A DNA stretch of 64,000 nt from Streptomyces atratus (GTDB lineage: Bacteria > Actinomycetota > Actinomycetes > Streptomycetales > Streptomycetaceae): positions 248,001 to 312,000 of the forward strand of contig NZ_FPJO01000004.1 in the NCBI RefSeq assembly GCF_900119365.1. The letters run 5' to 3'. A program made the position numbers and the translations under genes. Below, piece after piece: positions 25,332 through 34,236 of the stretch (the stretch's first letter is position 1; each line of letters opens with the position of its first letter). Below the pieces are notes generated by a model that was given only the letters and a program-made list of their open reading frames with translations, ran no database searches and was not told the origin of the DNA.

Positions 25332-27224
25332 TTGACCTCGACCGACACAGAGAAACAGCAGCTCACGGCGGTACCGTCACCACCGCCTCCGGCGGAGTTC
25401 AGCTACAGCGGGCAGTACGCGGTCAACCCGCTCGCCGAGGTCTCCTTCCGGAAGATGTGCGGGCAGATCCCGAAGGTCCTGCACCGGATCGCCCGGCTGT
25501 CGTGGCAGACCGACCGCCGGGCGGTGCGGCTGCTGATCGGGTGCCAAGCGCTGACGGGCCTGTCCGCAGCCGTCCTCCTGACGGCGACGGCGCGGGCGAT
25601 GAAGCCCATCCTCGGGACCGACGCCGTGGCCGAACGGCTGCGCGACGCCCTGCCGGCGCTCCTCCTCGTGGCCGTCGCGGCCGCCCTCGCACGGGCGGCG
25701 GGCGCGACGGCCACGTACGCCGAGCGGCGGATCACCCCGAGGCTGACCACCGAGACGGACACCGCGCTGGTCGAGGCGGTCTGCCGGGTCGAGGCCGCGG
25801 CCTACTCGGAACCCGGCTTCGCGGACCGCCAGGAGGCCGCGGAGATGGGCGTGCTGCGCACCCAGGTGATGGTCACCGATGCCCAGAGACTCATGTCCGC
25901 TCTGATCCGCATGATCACCGCCGGCGGCGTCCTGTCGGTACTGAACCCGGCGATGCTGCCGTTGCTGTTGCTCGCTGTCCTGCCCGCCGGGATCGGAGCC
26001 GTCCTGGCCGCGCGCGTGGACTACGAGATCCACTACGCCAACGTCTCCGACCGCAACGTACGGGGCATGATGCGGTGGTGGTCCACCACGCCCAAGTACG
26101 GTGACGAGGTCCGCGCCAACGGAATGACCGACTACCTGCTGTTCTGGTACCGGTCACTGTCCGAGCGGTGCGACCGGCGGACCCTGGCCGCCGCCCCGCG
26201 CACCCTGCGCATCGCACTGCTCTCCTCACTGGCCGGCGGCGTCTTCCTCGTCCTCACCTGGGCAGTCCTGGCCTGGCTCGCCGTGACCGGCCGGATCGGG
26301 ATCGCGATCGCCGCGACCGCGGTCCTTGCCGTGCAGACCATGCTGACCTCCCTGTCGCAGGTCGTCGTCAATGGAGCCGCGGTCTTCCACACCAGCCTCT
26401 ACCTCGGCGACATGCAGGCCTTTCTCGACGCCGCGGCCGAACGGGCGCCCAAGCGAGGGAAGCGCGCCGTCACCGGTCCGGTCGACGAGATCCGGCTCGA
26501 CGAAGTCGTCTATCAGTACCCGGGAAAGAAGACACCGGCCGTCGCGGGCGTCTCCCTGACACTGAGGCGCGGTCAGATCCTCGCGATCGTCGGAACGAAC
26601 GGCTCCGGAAAATCGACCCTGACCCGGCTGCTCACTGGCATCAACCTGCCCGACAAGGGCAAGGTGACCTGGAACGGAGCGGATCTCGCCGAGGTCGACC
26701 CGGCCACTGTCTGGCGACACACGGGACTGGTCCCGCAGATCTTTGCCCAGTGGCCGCTGCGTGTGCGGGAGAACGTCACCCTCGGCCAGCCCCGTACCGT
26801 CGACGACGGACCCGTGTGGGAGGCCGTCGACGCGGTCGGGATGCGCGAGGCGGTCGAGGAGCTGCCGGACCGCCTGGACACCCTCCTCGCCCGCGAGCTC
26901 TTCGGCGGGGCGGAGCTGTCCGGCGGACAGTGGCAGCGGCTGGCCTGTTCCCGCGCGCTGTACCGCCGGCCGTCGCTGCTGATCCTTGACGAGCCCACCT
27001 CACAGATGGACCCGCGCGGCGAGCACGGCATCTTCGAGCGGATCAAGGCCATCGCAGGCGACCGCATCACGGTTGTGGTCACCCACCGGCTGGAGAACAC
27101 CAGGATCGCCGATCACATCGTGGTGATGGAGCACGGCCGCATCACCGAGCAGGGCCGGTACGAGGACCTGGTCCACGCCGGAGGCACCTTCGCCGAACTC
27201 CTGGAGCTTTCGCAGGACCGCTGA
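25332..27224 (+). CDS. ABC exporter, fused membrane and ATPase domains
   Basis: 630 residues from TTG 25332, with GGGAG five bases upstream. Residues 1-360 form a membrane domain of about six helices (VRLLIGCQALTGLSAAVLLT, VLNPAMLPLLLLAVLPAGIG, FLVLTWAVLAWLAVTGRIGI). The nucleotide-binding domain follows: Walker A GTNGSGKST (about 420), Q-loop VPQIFAQW, signature LSGGQ (about 529), Walker B LLILDEPTSQMD (about 548-559) and switch His in VVVTHRLEN. It is a half-transporter acting as a homodimer, of the type found beside peptide or lanthipeptide genes in Streptomyces; no such substrate gene is visible here. Confidence 0.9.
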   Translation: MTSTDTEKQQLTAVPSPPPPAEFSYSGQYAVNPLAEVSFRKMCGQIPKVLHRIARLSWQTDRRAVRLLIGCQALTGLSAAVLLTATARAMKPILGTDAVAERLRDALPALLLVAVAAALARAAGATATYAERRITPRLTTETDTALVEAVCRVEAAAYSEPGFADRQEAAEMGVLRTQVMVTDAQRLMSALIRMITAGGVLSVLNPAMLPLLLLAVLPAGIGAVLAARVDYEIHYANVSDRNVRGMMRWWSTTPKYGDEVRANGMTDYLLFWYRSLSERCDRRTLAAAPRTLRIALLSSLAGGVFLVLTWAVLAWLAVTGRIGIAIAATAVLAVQTMLTSLSQVVVNGAAVFHTSLYLGDMQAFLDAAAERAPKRGKRAVTGPVDEIRLDEVVYQYPGKKTPAVAGVSLTLRRGQILAIVGTNGSGKSTLTRLLTGINLPDKGKVTWNGADLAEVDPATVWRHTGLVPQIFAQWPLRVRENVTLGQPRTVDDGPVWEAVDAVGMREAVEELPDRLDTLLARELFGGAELSGGQWQRLACSRALYRRPSLLILDEPTSQMDPRGEHGIFERIKAIAGDRITVVVTHRLENTRIADHIVVMEHGRITEQGRYEDLVHAGGTFAELLELSQDR

Positions 27225-27231
27225 CCGGACC

Positions 27232-27262
27232 GGACCGCACACCGGATCACACTGTGTGGTCC
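27232..27262. terminator. Hairpin between convergent genes
   Basis: GGACCGCACA (27232-27241) pairs with TGTGTGGTCC (27253-27262), with one G-T pair, around an 11-base loop. It lies eight bases after the ABC exporter stop and overlaps the end of the convergent minus-strand gene, so it probably terminates both. Confidence 0.65.
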
Positions 27263-27615
27263 GAGGTCAGTTCCACCACGGCATGACCGAGCCGGGGGCG
27301 GATCCACTCACCGTCGCGGGTGGCAGGTGGGCCCGTGAAGCACAGGTGGATGGCGCGCAACAGGAGGCTGGAGGCGGGCTCGCCGGCCTCCTCAGAGGTG
27401 GGCGGCCAACCGATGAGCCGGTCGGTGCTGCGGTGGTGGAATCGTGCCGTGCCGGGCAGTGCCGCCCGCAGGAAGCGTTCGTTCCCCAGTTCGGTGAGCT
27501 CGGCAGCGAGCCGGGCGGCATGGGCATCGGAATCGGCACCGAGACCGGCACCGGCACCGGCGTTCTCGCCGAGCGGCAGGTCTATCTCGACAGCCGTCCC
27601 CATCCCCAGCGGCAT
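27247..27615 (-). CDS. Hypothetical protein
   Basis: 122 codons ending at 27247. After a Gly/Ala-rich start (LPLGENAGAGAGLGADSDAH) the sequence becomes ordered: AARLAAELTELGNERFLRAA, then LPGTARFHHRSTDRLIGWPP and LLLRAIHLCFTGPPATRDGE. I do not recognise it. The start is uncertain: ATG 27615 and an in-frame ATG four codons later both follow G-rich sequence. It may be the C-terminal part of a longer protein, since the region upstream holds an SDR fragment. Confidence 0.4.
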   Translation of the reverse strand: MPLGMGTAVEIDLPLGENAGAGAGLGADSDAHAARLAAELTELGNERFLRAALPGTARFHHRSTDRLIGWPPTSEEAGEPASSLLLRAIHLCFTGPPATRDGEWIRPRLGHAVVELTSDHTV

Positions 27616-27721
27616 CCCTCAGTGACAACGACCGGTCACAACGGCAACGACCGGCAGCGATTGTAACGAGCCGCTCCGGGGAGCATGGGAGCCGCCGCCG
27701 GCGCGGATCATGTGGGGCACC

Positions 27722-27837
27722 GCGTGCCGGGCGCCCAGGAGGTGCTGCGCATGTTGAGGGCGACGGCCCGGTCGAATTCGTCCATGTCCCTGGGCAGCAG
27801 GTCCAGGTCCTTGCGCGGGTTCGTTCCGCCGACGTGG
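27722..27837 (-). pseudogene. SDR internal fragment
   Basis: The minus strand reads VGGTNPRKDLDLLPRDMDEF, then DRAVALNMRST. This is the segment of an SDR that follows the NNAG motif and precedes the catalytic Ser. Both sides break off into unrelated sequence, so only about 38 residues remain. Confidence 0.55.
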
Positions 27838-28014
27838 TTTGGCGTCAATTCCGTATGGCATATTCACCGGTTCGGGTATTCGCCCGCCGGGCCTCACCGC
27901 GCGGGCAGGGTTGTGGCCGGGTTGGCCGGGCCCGCGAACGGGGCGGAGCCTCGGGTGCGTCGTCCGGGCCGGCCTTCGAGACTCACCGGAGTCCCGGTGG
28001 GGGAGGAGTTCGGC

Positions 28015-28593
28015 ATGTGGGAGTTCGAGGAGTTCGGCGCCGATCACGAGGGCCGGCCCGGTGTCCTCCTGGCCGACGGCACCGAGCCCGGCCCGGTGTA
28101 CTTCGACGCCGGGAGCGGTCCGACGGTCCACCGGAGCACCGACTGGTGGATCTACGACGGCACCCTCAGAGCGCCGCTCGCCACCGAGATGCGCGGTGCG
28201 TGCTCGTGCGGCTGGCGTGGCACCCCTCGGTACCCGCTGGACTGGGAGGCTGTCGACCGGCGGCGTCCGTACCTGTTCGACACCAGCGGTCCGGAGGGCG
28301 ACTGGGACGCCCATATGACCGATGCGCAGGACCGAGCCGTTTCCGTACCCGAAGACCTCACCGCCCTGCTCGACCGGCTCGAAACACGTCTCACCGTCCT
28401 GACCGAAGACGAACCACTGGCCGCACTCCGGGCCGCCGCCACCCTGGAGCGCCTGACCCAGCGCCTGGCGGCGGATGCCGTGTGCAACGTCGACGGCCTG
28501 GACGGGCCCCAGTGGGACACCGTCGCCCAGGCGCTCGGCGTCAGCAGGCGGACCGCCCGTTCCCGCCTGACCCGCTACGCACTCCGCCGCTGA
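28015..28593 (+). CDS. Hypothetical protein with C-terminal helix-turn-helix
   Basis: 192 residues from ATG 28015, with a strong GGAGGAG six bases upstream. The N-terminal half (MWEFEEFGADHEGRPGVLLA, then STDWWIYDG and RGACSCGWRG) is Trp-rich with a Cys-x-Cys pair. The middle is helical. The C-terminus, WDTVAQALGVSRRTARSRLT, has the look of a sigma-70 region-4-like or MerR-type helix-turn-helix. I know of similar Streptomyces hypothetical proteins but no function. Its end overlaps the convergent GNAT gene by 19 bases. Confidence 0.7.
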   Translation: MWEFEEFGADHEGRPGVLLADGTEPGPVYFDAGSGPTVHRSTDWWIYDGTLRAPLATEMRGACSCGWRGTPRYPLDWEAVDRRRPYLFDTSGPEGDWDAHMTDAQDRAVSVPEDLTALLDRLETRLTVLTEDEPLAALRAAATLERLTQRLAADAVCNVDGLDGPQWDTVAQALGVSRRTARSRLTRYALRR

Positions 28594-29153
28594 CCGGGGC
28601 GGGAAAGCGCGGTTGCCCAGCCGTCGTCGCCGGTCCGCAAGGTCTTCTCGAGGAGTGTGAACGCCTTGGGCGTGCCGCCCGGTTGAGGCTTGCCCGCCTT
28701 GTGGCCGACGGGCCGGTAGCCGTCGTTCACGTAGTAGGCGTTCAGCCGCGCGTTCCCGGCCAGGCAGTCCAGTCGGACGAACGCCCGCCCCGCCGCGGCC
28801 ACACGGCGCTCCGCAGCCCGGAGCAGCAGCCGGCCCGTCCCCGGCGGGGCGGTGTCGCGGTCCACCATCAGCCGGTGCACATAGCCGGCCACCGGCGGCT
28901 GCGGACCCCAGGCGTCGTCGTCCGCCCACCACAGTTCCCAGGCCCCGGCCACGCGGCCCTGGGCCTCGGCGATCCAGACCTCGCCACTCGCCATGATCCG
29001 GCGGAAGTGGTCCTCGCCCAGCTCGCCGGGCTGCCACTGGCCGGTGACGCCCTGGGCGAGCATCCAGCGGGCGGCGTCGTCGCGCAGGCGAACAAGAGTC
29101 GGGAGGTCGGTCTCGTCGGCGGGGCGGAAGCGCAGCTCGTTCACGTCGTTCAC
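28575..29153 (-). CDS. GNAT-family N-acetyltransferase
   Basis: 192 residues from GTG 29153, which has AAGGA seven bases upstream. The fold is GNAT: LRFRPADETDLPTLVRLRDD, the beta4 strand WIAEAQGRVAGAWEL, motif A VHRLMVDRDTAPPGTGRLLL (P-loop-like PPGTGRL binds acetyl-CoA pyrophosphate), then RLDCLAGNARLNAYYVNDGY, typical for the end of the domain. The substrate is unknown. It is convergent with, and overlaps by 19 bases, the preceding gene. Confidence 0.88.
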   Translation of the reverse strand: MNDVNELRFRPADETDLPTLVRLRDDAARWMLAQGVTGQWQPGELGEDHFRRIMASGEVWIAEAQGRVAGAWELWWADDDAWGPQPPVAGYVHRLMVDRDTAPPGTGRLLLRAAERRVAAAGRAFVRLDCLAGNARLNAYYVNDGYRPVGHKAGKPQPGGTPKAFTLLEKTLRTGDDGWATALSRPGQRRSA

Positions 29154-29233
29154 GCCGCGATCCTTGCATGACCCATGCTCTGTCACGGACTTGCCGAAAT
29201 TGTGCGGGAGCTCCGCACTCGGGCCGGTGCTGC

Positions 29234-29593
29234 TCAGCGGAGGCGGAATGCGTGGACCACCTGGATCTCACCGACGATATGGGCGTTGAAATCGTCGAGC
29301 TCCTCGGCCGGAACCCACAGTTCGAGAATGGATCGCCCGCCGGCCTGTTGGACGGGATAGCGGCGCAGGAACTCCGACTCGACCTCGAAACGTGTGACGA
29401 ACCCGGCTCCGTCGTGCTTCACGTTCCAGTCCCTCGCGATCCTGATCGCGTAGTCCTCGTTGAGGACCGGGTAGAAGATGGGCTGCTCGGGAAGACGAGG
29501 CGGCCACGCGCGCCAGTTCAGTTCCCGGACCAGATCCAGCTCCTCGGGGCCGGTCGGGCGCCACAGGGTCGTCGTTGCTTGCCGGCTGGTCAT
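29234..29593 (-). CDS. Conserved protein often annotated ADP-ribosylation/crystallin J1
   Basis: 119 residues from ATG 29593. The sequence TTLWRPTGPEELDLVRELNW, RAWPPRLPEQPIFYPVLNED, YAIRIARDWNVKHDGAGFVT, RFEVESEFLRRYPVQQAGG and ELWVPAEELDDFNAHIVG is collinear with a small bacterial family commonly labelled ADP-ribosylation/crystallin J1. The label has no good experimental basis. The protein is soluble with no catalytic motif I can name, and looks complete. It sits 80 bases downstream of the GNAT start, same strand, so it would be transcribed towards that gene. Confidence 0.75.
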   Translation of the reverse strand: MTSRQATTTLWRPTGPEELDLVRELNWRAWPPRLPEQPIFYPVLNEDYAIRIARDWNVKHDGAGFVTRFEVESEFLRRYPVQQAGGRSILELWVPAEELDDFNAHIVGEIQVVHAFRLR

Positions 29594-29876
29594 CGGAATC
29601 GCTCTCTGAGTGTCGGAGGCCGCCGAAGCGGCTGGTCGGAGGACCGGACGATACCCGCACGGTCTGCCTGCGGGCCACGACGTTTCCGTACCCGGGCCGA
29701 GACACCCGGACCGGCGGGGCGGGGAGCTGCGTGTGCCCGCCGAGTCCGCCTTCGCGCTCCGGCACATGGCGTAGCCGTCGCTGGGCCGCACTCACCATGA
29801 TCAATAACCTGGCGCCCGGCGCGTGACCTCGCGCCTGTCGGACAGAGAAGGCGAGCGACTCCCAGTGGAACTCCCG

Positions 29877-30794
29877 ATGGTGCAGCGCATGGCTTGGATC
29901 ACCGCTGCGGCCGCGCTGCTGACGGTGCTCGGCGGGGCCCCGGCCGGTGCTGCCGGCGAATGGCAGAAGGTCGGCGGTGACGCCCGCAGCGGGTTCAGCG
30001 GACTCGCGTACGAGGGCCGTGCCGCGGACGGAGCCGGGGTGCACGCCCTGGCCGTGCACGACAACAAGCAGTCCGGGCAGCGGCGTCTGTCCCGGATCAC
30101 CCACTGGGAGGGCTCCGACGGCGTTTCCCCGATGACCTGGGACGGGCCGGAACCCGTCGACCTGGAGGCCATCGAGGCCATTCCCGGGATGCCAGGGGAG
30201 TATCTGGCGCTCAGCAGCCGTGGCATCGTCCACCACCTGAAGGTCAGCGGCGCCACGGCGACGGTCGTCGACTACTCGCCGCTGCCCGGCATCGGCGAGG
30301 GCGACGACTTCGAGAGCTTCGCACTCGTCGCCCGGGACGGGAAACTCGCCGCCCTGTGGGCGGACCGGGGAGCCGGCGCGGACCGTCCCGCCACGCTGTA
30401 CGCGGCGCAGTTGTCGTTCGCGCCGTGGGGGCAGCCGCAGTTCGCCGCCGTGACGCGTCGGGCCTACCTGGCGCCGTACCCGACCGGTGAGGGCGTGCGG
30501 CACATCTCCGACATCTCGGTGACCGACTCCGGCCGGATCCTTGTGAGTTCGGCCGCGGACGCCGGTGACGACGGCCCGTTCGACTCCGCGGTCAGCGACG
30601 CGGGCCGCGTGACCGTGTCGGCCGCCGGCCGGGTACGGGTCACGCTCGCGGCGCACCCGAGGGTGCTCGGCACGTTCCCGCAGTACAAGATCGAGGCCGT
30701 GGAGTGCCTCCCCGGCTCGGCCGATGCCCTCCTGGGGACCGACGACGAGAACCTCGGCGGTTACGTACGGACCATGCCGTTCTGCGGGGCCTGA
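29877..30794 (+). CDS. Secreted protein, probable beta-propeller
   Basis: 305 residues from ATG 29877 (an in-frame GTG at 29823 is possible). A signal peptide (MAWITAAAALLTVLGGAPAG, cut near GAAGEWQKVGG) precedes a domain built of repeated strand blocks (YEGRAADGAGVHALAVHD, VDLEAIEAIPGMPGEYLALS, DDFESFALVARDGKLAALWA, HISDISVTDSGRILVSSAAD). The EAIPG, ESFA and ISDI repeats suggest blades of a small propeller, as in esterase-like/phytase-like proteins, but I cannot confirm a family. Extracellular; no neighbour suggests a pathway. Confidence 0.75.
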   Translation: MVQRMAWITAAAALLTVLGGAPAGAAGEWQKVGGDARSGFSGLAYEGRAADGAGVHALAVHDNKQSGQRRLSRITHWEGSDGVSPMTWDGPEPVDLEAIEAIPGMPGEYLALSSRGIVHHLKVSGATATVVDYSPLPGIGEGDDFESFALVARDGKLAALWADRGAGADRPATLYAAQLSFAPWGQPQFAAVTRRAYLAPYPTGEGVRHISDISVTDSGRILVSSAADAGDDGPFDSAVSDAGRVTVSAAGRVRVTLAAHPRVLGTFPQYKIEAVECLPGSADALLGTDDENLGGYVRTMPFCGA

Positions 30795-30861
30795 CACCGT
30801 CGGCAGGTGCTGCCGGGCCCGGGTGGTGGACAGCTGTCTTTCGCATGATGCGCGATCGAGG

Positions 30862-31125
30862 TCACCGCTCGGGTCCGGCCCGGCATACGGCGTAGTGGGC
30901 CAGGGACGGTTCCAGCAGACCGAAGACCTGCCCGGCGGTGCGGGCCATGATGGTCGCGATCCGTTGGTTTGTGTCGCCCGCCGAGGTCGGTTCCAGCACC
31001 TGCTGGAACAGCGTGCGGTGGGCCGCGGCGAGCAGCGCGGCCGCCGCCTTGGGCATGAAGTCGTCGGCGCTTGCCGAGGTCTCGGAGGCCAGCACCCCGG
31101 CGAGTGCCTCCTCGGGCCGCTCGTG
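30862..31125 (-). pseudogene. TetR-family regulator, C-terminal fragment
   Basis: The minus strand reads RPEEALAGVLASETSASADD, then FMPKAAAALLAAAHRTLFQQ and QRIATIMARTAGQVFGLLEP, the helical ligand-binding end of a TetR regulator (stop 30862). The DNA-binding domain is missing. At about 31125 the sequence switches to a plus-strand amidase fragment. Confidence 0.65.
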
Positions 31126-31395
31126 GCATGGAAGCCGTGCTCGCCGAGTTCGACGACGACACCGGGACACCGGCCTTCACCACCCGGGTGCCCTGCTCCG
31201 AGTACTTCCCGGTGCGGGACCGGGCCCTGCTGGCGCACGCCACGCAGATCGACCCGAACGCCGGATTCATGCTTCACGACCGCGACATCGAACGCGAGGT
31301 GTGGCCCACCGAGGACTTCCACCTGGCACGCTCCCAGGTGGAAGTCTCCCTCCCCGAGGACGACCTGTTCGCCGGTGTGCGTCCCGGGCCGCACA
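31126..31395 (+). pseudogene. Mycothiol conjugate amidase (Mca-like), C-terminal fragment
   Basis: The plus strand reads AVLAEFDDDTGTPAFTTRVP, CSEYFPVRDRALLAHATQID, then REVWPTEDFHLARSQVEVSL and PEDDLFAGV. This is the end of a PIG-L/LmbE-type deacetylase of the Mca/MshB group (RDRALLAHATQIDP and WPTEDF are characteristic). The metal-binding N-terminal part is absent, and the tail beyond FAGV is not native. Confidence 0.75.
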
Positions 31396-31473
31396 CGGCG
31401 CTGGCCTCCGGGGGAGGAGCGGCGGGTCAGACAGTGGCGTACCGGCTCGGTCGGCGCGGATGCGCGCCGACCG

Positions 31474-32094
31474 TCAAGAAGTGCTGGACCGAGACGCGTC
31501 GGGGGTCTTGCGGGCGTACGTGAGGAAAGCCGCCCCACACTTCAGGACGGTGTGGTCGGTGAGGTCCCAGCCGCGCGGATCGAACACCGCCTTGTCGGAG
31601 AAGAGCGGTATCCCGGTGCCGATGGTCATCGGGCTCAGCTTGATGATCAGTCCATCGATCTCGGAGTACAGCGCACCGGCGAGCTCGGCACCGCCGATCA
31701 GCCAGATGTCCTTGCCGTCCTGCTGCTTCAACTCCCGTACGGTCGCCACCGGATCGTCGGCAACCAGTTCCACGGCCGGGTCCGGGCTCTCGCCCAGTGT
31801 GCGGGAGAACACCAGGTGCCGAAGGTGTGGGTAGGCATCGGTCACCCCGGCCCGGAGGCCGATCTCGTAGGAGCGCCGTCCTTCGAGGACGGTGTCGAAG
31901 TGCGTACCGTCGGCAGTGACGGACAGCGCGGCACGGGCCGGGCCCGGCAGGGTCTCCGGGTACTCGGAGACGAGGTGCTGAACATACTCCTCGGGGACCG
32001 GCCAGAAGCCGTCCGGGCCGGTGGGGTCGGAACCGTCCGGTCCGGCGATGAAACCGTCGAGGGTGGACGCGATGTAGTACACGAGCCTGCGCAT
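31474..32094 (-). CDS. Dihydrofolate reductase-like (RibD C-terminal) protein
   Basis: 206 residues from ATG 32094. It begins RRLVYYIASTLDGFIAGPDG, the standard opening of the DHFR/RibD-C family. Next come FDTVLEGRRSYEIGL, LRHLVFSRTLGESPDPAVEL, and DIWLIGGAELAGALYSEIDG with the NADPH-binding Gly-Gly, ending LTDHTVLKCGAAFLTYARK. It is a small NAD(P)H-dependent reductase with an unknown substrate; most family members are not true dihydrofolate reductases. It appears complete. Confidence 0.88.
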   Translation of the reverse strand: MRRLVYYIASTLDGFIAGPDGSDPTGPDGFWPVPEEYVQHLVSEYPETLPGPARAALSVTADGTHFDTVLEGRRSYEIGLRAGVTDAYPHLRHLVFSRTLGESPDPAVELVADDPVATVRELKQQDGKDIWLIGGAELAGALYSEIDGLIIKLSPMTIGTGIPLFSDKAVFDPRGWDLTDHTVLKCGAAFLTYARKTPDASRSSTS

Positions 32095-32164
32095 GGATGA
32101 CCTTTCGTTGATCGAGTGAGAGTGGCGGCAATCGGCGGGCGATCGGTCGGTCGGGCCAGTGGCG

Positions 32165-32250
32165 TTACTTTCCCTGGCGGGGGAGGCCGGAGATCCCCCA
32201 CAGCTCCGCGATCCGCCCGCCGTTCACGCGGAAGATCTCCATCATGGTCG
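32165..32250 (-). pseudogene. SnoaL-like domain, C-terminal fragment
   Basis: The minus strand reads MMEIFRVNGGRIAELWGISG followed by LPRQGK and TAA (32165-32167). The IFRVNGGRIAELW sequence is the last strand pair of an NTF2/SnoaL fold. The rest has been replaced by the DUF1963-type fragment upstream. Confidence 0.55.
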
Positions 32251-32624
32251 GTCCGGTGTCCGGTGTCCGGTGTGCCGCTGCCCGGAACTCCGTGCATCAC
32301 CGAGCGAACGGCGACCTTCTCCTCCAGGAGACGCAGATCCTCCTCCGTGGGGCCCGAGAGCGGGTCGCGGGCCCACGCGCGGGCCAGCACCTCTCGTTCC
32401 CGGTGTATCTCCGCGGGACGGCGGCCCTGCCCGCGACCGTGTGCCTCGGTGCACACCGGCCACGGCTCGTCCGCCGGCCACAGCATCGGCCCACCCACGG
32501 AACTGTCCGACACGTCCGGATTCCCCGGCTTCGGGTGCAGCCGGGTGGTGGTGCCCCGGTGCGCGGCGAGCTCCGGAAAGAGCGCTTCGACGTCCAGTGG
32601 CCGCGGCGGTGTGGTTCTCGTCAT
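32251..32624 (-). pseudogene. DUF1963-like protein, N-terminal fragment
   Basis: From ATG 32624 the minus strand reads RPLDVEALFPELAAHRGTTT, RLHPKPGNPDVSDSSVGGPM and LWPADEPWPVCTEAHGRGQG. This resembles the start of Streptomyces DUF1963-type proteins (DSSVGGP-LWP-DEPWPVC). After about 100 residues it runs into SnoaL-type sequence, so the rest of the gene is gone. Confidence 0.5.
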
Positions 32625-32805
32625 GAGCTCGACCCTAAACACCCGACATCTTCGCCGACTTGGCACCCCCCATGCCGCCCTGCCGCTCCCACCGTTCACC
32701 GGCAGCACGGCCGCTCCCCTGGGGAAGCCCTGTAGGGCTGGCCCCACGCAGGGACGGTGGGTGGCCTGATGTTCCTGAGTCTCCGTCAATCGGGAAGATC
32801 GACCC

Positions 32806-34074
32806 ATGACTTCACAGCGCTTCCGCGCCCGGCTCCTCGTCGGTGCGGCCATCCTCGGCAGCGGTGCGGCACTGACCGCGCCGGCCTCGGCCTCGGCAGC
32901 CGAAGCCCCGACCCGGCCGGCCCTGACAGCCCCGGCCCCGGTCGGCGACGCCCACATCCGGCCGGAGAAGGCCGGATCCGTCGTCTCCTTTCGCCAGGTC
33001 GCCGATCTGACGGCACAACAAGTGATCCTGGAGCTCCAGGGGAAGATCAACTCCTCCCGGGTCCGTTACGGAGTGACGGCGTACCAGGTCGTCTACCGCA
33101 CCACTAACAGTGCGGGCGAGCCCGCCGCGGCCAGCCAGCTCCTCGTGCTGCCCAGGACCACCTCCCGACGCCTGCCGGCCGTCTCCTGGCTGCACGGCAC
33201 CATCGCCTACCGCAAGGACGTCGCCTCGGAGAACCCTGCTGCCGACGACCGACTCGCCGCATACCTGTTCGCGTCGACCGGACGCGCGGTCTCGGCCCCC
33301 GACTATGTGGGCCTCGGCGCCGGAGAGGGCTTCCACCCTTATGGTGATCCGCGGGCCACCGTCGCCGCCGCTGTCGACGCGCTCCGCGCGGCCCGTGCCT
33401 TCGCGCACCGAAACGGCCGGGAGCTCGAACGTACGGTCCAGGTCAGCGGGTTCTCGCAGGGCGGGCCCGCGACGATGCTGGTCGGCCGGGCACTCCAGGA
33501 CGGGGGCGCCGACCGCTACTTCCGCCTCGGAGCGCTCGCCCCGGTCGCCGGACCGTTCCACCTGTCCGCGTTCGAGGCGGACGCCGCGGACGACAAGATC
33601 GACAAGTCCGGTCTCTACCTCGCCTACTTCGCCACTGCCTGGAACAAGACGTACGGCCTCTACGGCTCGCCGAGCGAAGTGTTCCGCGCGCCTTACGACC
33701 GGATCGTGGAGGGGCTCTTCGACGGCGATCACACGACCGAGCAGATCGCCGGAGCATTGCCACCGGCTTCCAGAGATCTGTTCACCGAGGACTTCCTGAA
33801 CAAGGTCCGCACGCCCAGCGGCGTCCTCAAGCAGCGACTGCACGCCCTGGACACCACCTGTGACTGGAATCCGAACGTACCCGTGAGCCTCTTCCATGCC
33901 CGCAGCGACAAGGATGTCGACGACTCCCACTCCGCATACTGTGCACAACAACTGACCGACAACGGCGCCGGATACCGGCTCACGGACGTGGGCGACTACG
34001 ACCACAGCGACTCGGTGAGGCAGGCCCTTCCGCGCATCGTCCGCTTCTTCGACGAGGCCGCTGACGCCGGCTGA
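32806..34074 (+). CDS. Secreted lipase (LIP-family alpha/beta hydrolase)
   Basis: 422 residues from ATG 32806. A signal peptide (RLLVGAAILGSGAALTAPAS, cut near ASAAEA) precedes a full alpha/beta hydrolase: YQVVYRTTNSAGEPAAASQL (the lead-in of secretory lipases), SWLHGTIAYRKD, the nucleophile elbow GFSQGG (Ser217), PVSLFHARSDKDVD with the likely catalytic Asp, and the C-terminal DYDHSDSVRQAL with the His. The motif set matches the secretory lipase family (LIP) of actinomycetes. It is extracellular, probably hydrolysing short- or medium-chain esters or lipids. Confidence 0.88.
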   Translation: MTSQRFRARLLVGAAILGSGAALTAPASASAAEAPTRPALTAPAPVGDAHIRPEKAGSVVSFRQVADLTAQQVILELQGKINSSRVRYGVTAYQVVYRTTNSAGEPAAASQLLVLPRTTSRRLPAVSWLHGTIAYRKDVASENPAADDRLAAYLFASTGRAVSAPDYVGLGAGEGFHPYGDPRATVAAAVDALRAARAFAHRNGRELERTVQVSGFSQGGPATMLVGRALQDGGADRYFRLGALAPVAGPFHLSAFEADAADDKIDKSGLYLAYFATAWNKTYGLYGSPSEVFRAPYDRIVEGLFDGDHTTEQIAGALPPASRDLFTEDFLNKVRTPSGVLKQRLHALDTTCDWNPNVPVSLFHARSDKDVDDSHSAYCAQQLTDNGAGYRLTDVGDYDHSDSVRQALPRIVRFFDEAADAG

Positions 34075-34100
34075 CACACATGGCCCTGCTCGACGTCGCA

Positions 34101-34129
34101 GGTCCCAGTTCCGAGAAGGGGCTGGGACC
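34101..34129. terminator. Hairpin after the lipase gene
   Basis: GGTCCCAG (34101-34108) pairs with CTGGGACC (34122-34129), 27 bases after the lipase stop, with further partial pairing inside the loop. No U-tract. Confidence 0.55.
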
Positions 34130-34236
34130 GGAGCCGGAGGCCGGCCGGTCCGCACCGCGCTTCGCGTCCCCATCCGTGTCCCCGGCCTGCGCCAGACGCC
34201 TCGATCCTTCCGGTTCCGTACCTGTTGAATCGGCAG

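Noticed and set aside
25332..27224. Lanthipeptide or peptide biosynthetic cluster around the ABC exporter and the kinase-like gene at 37.3-38.4 kb
   Set aside because: No precursor peptide, lanthipeptide synthetase or cyclase is seen, and the two genes are 10 kb apart with unrelated genes between.
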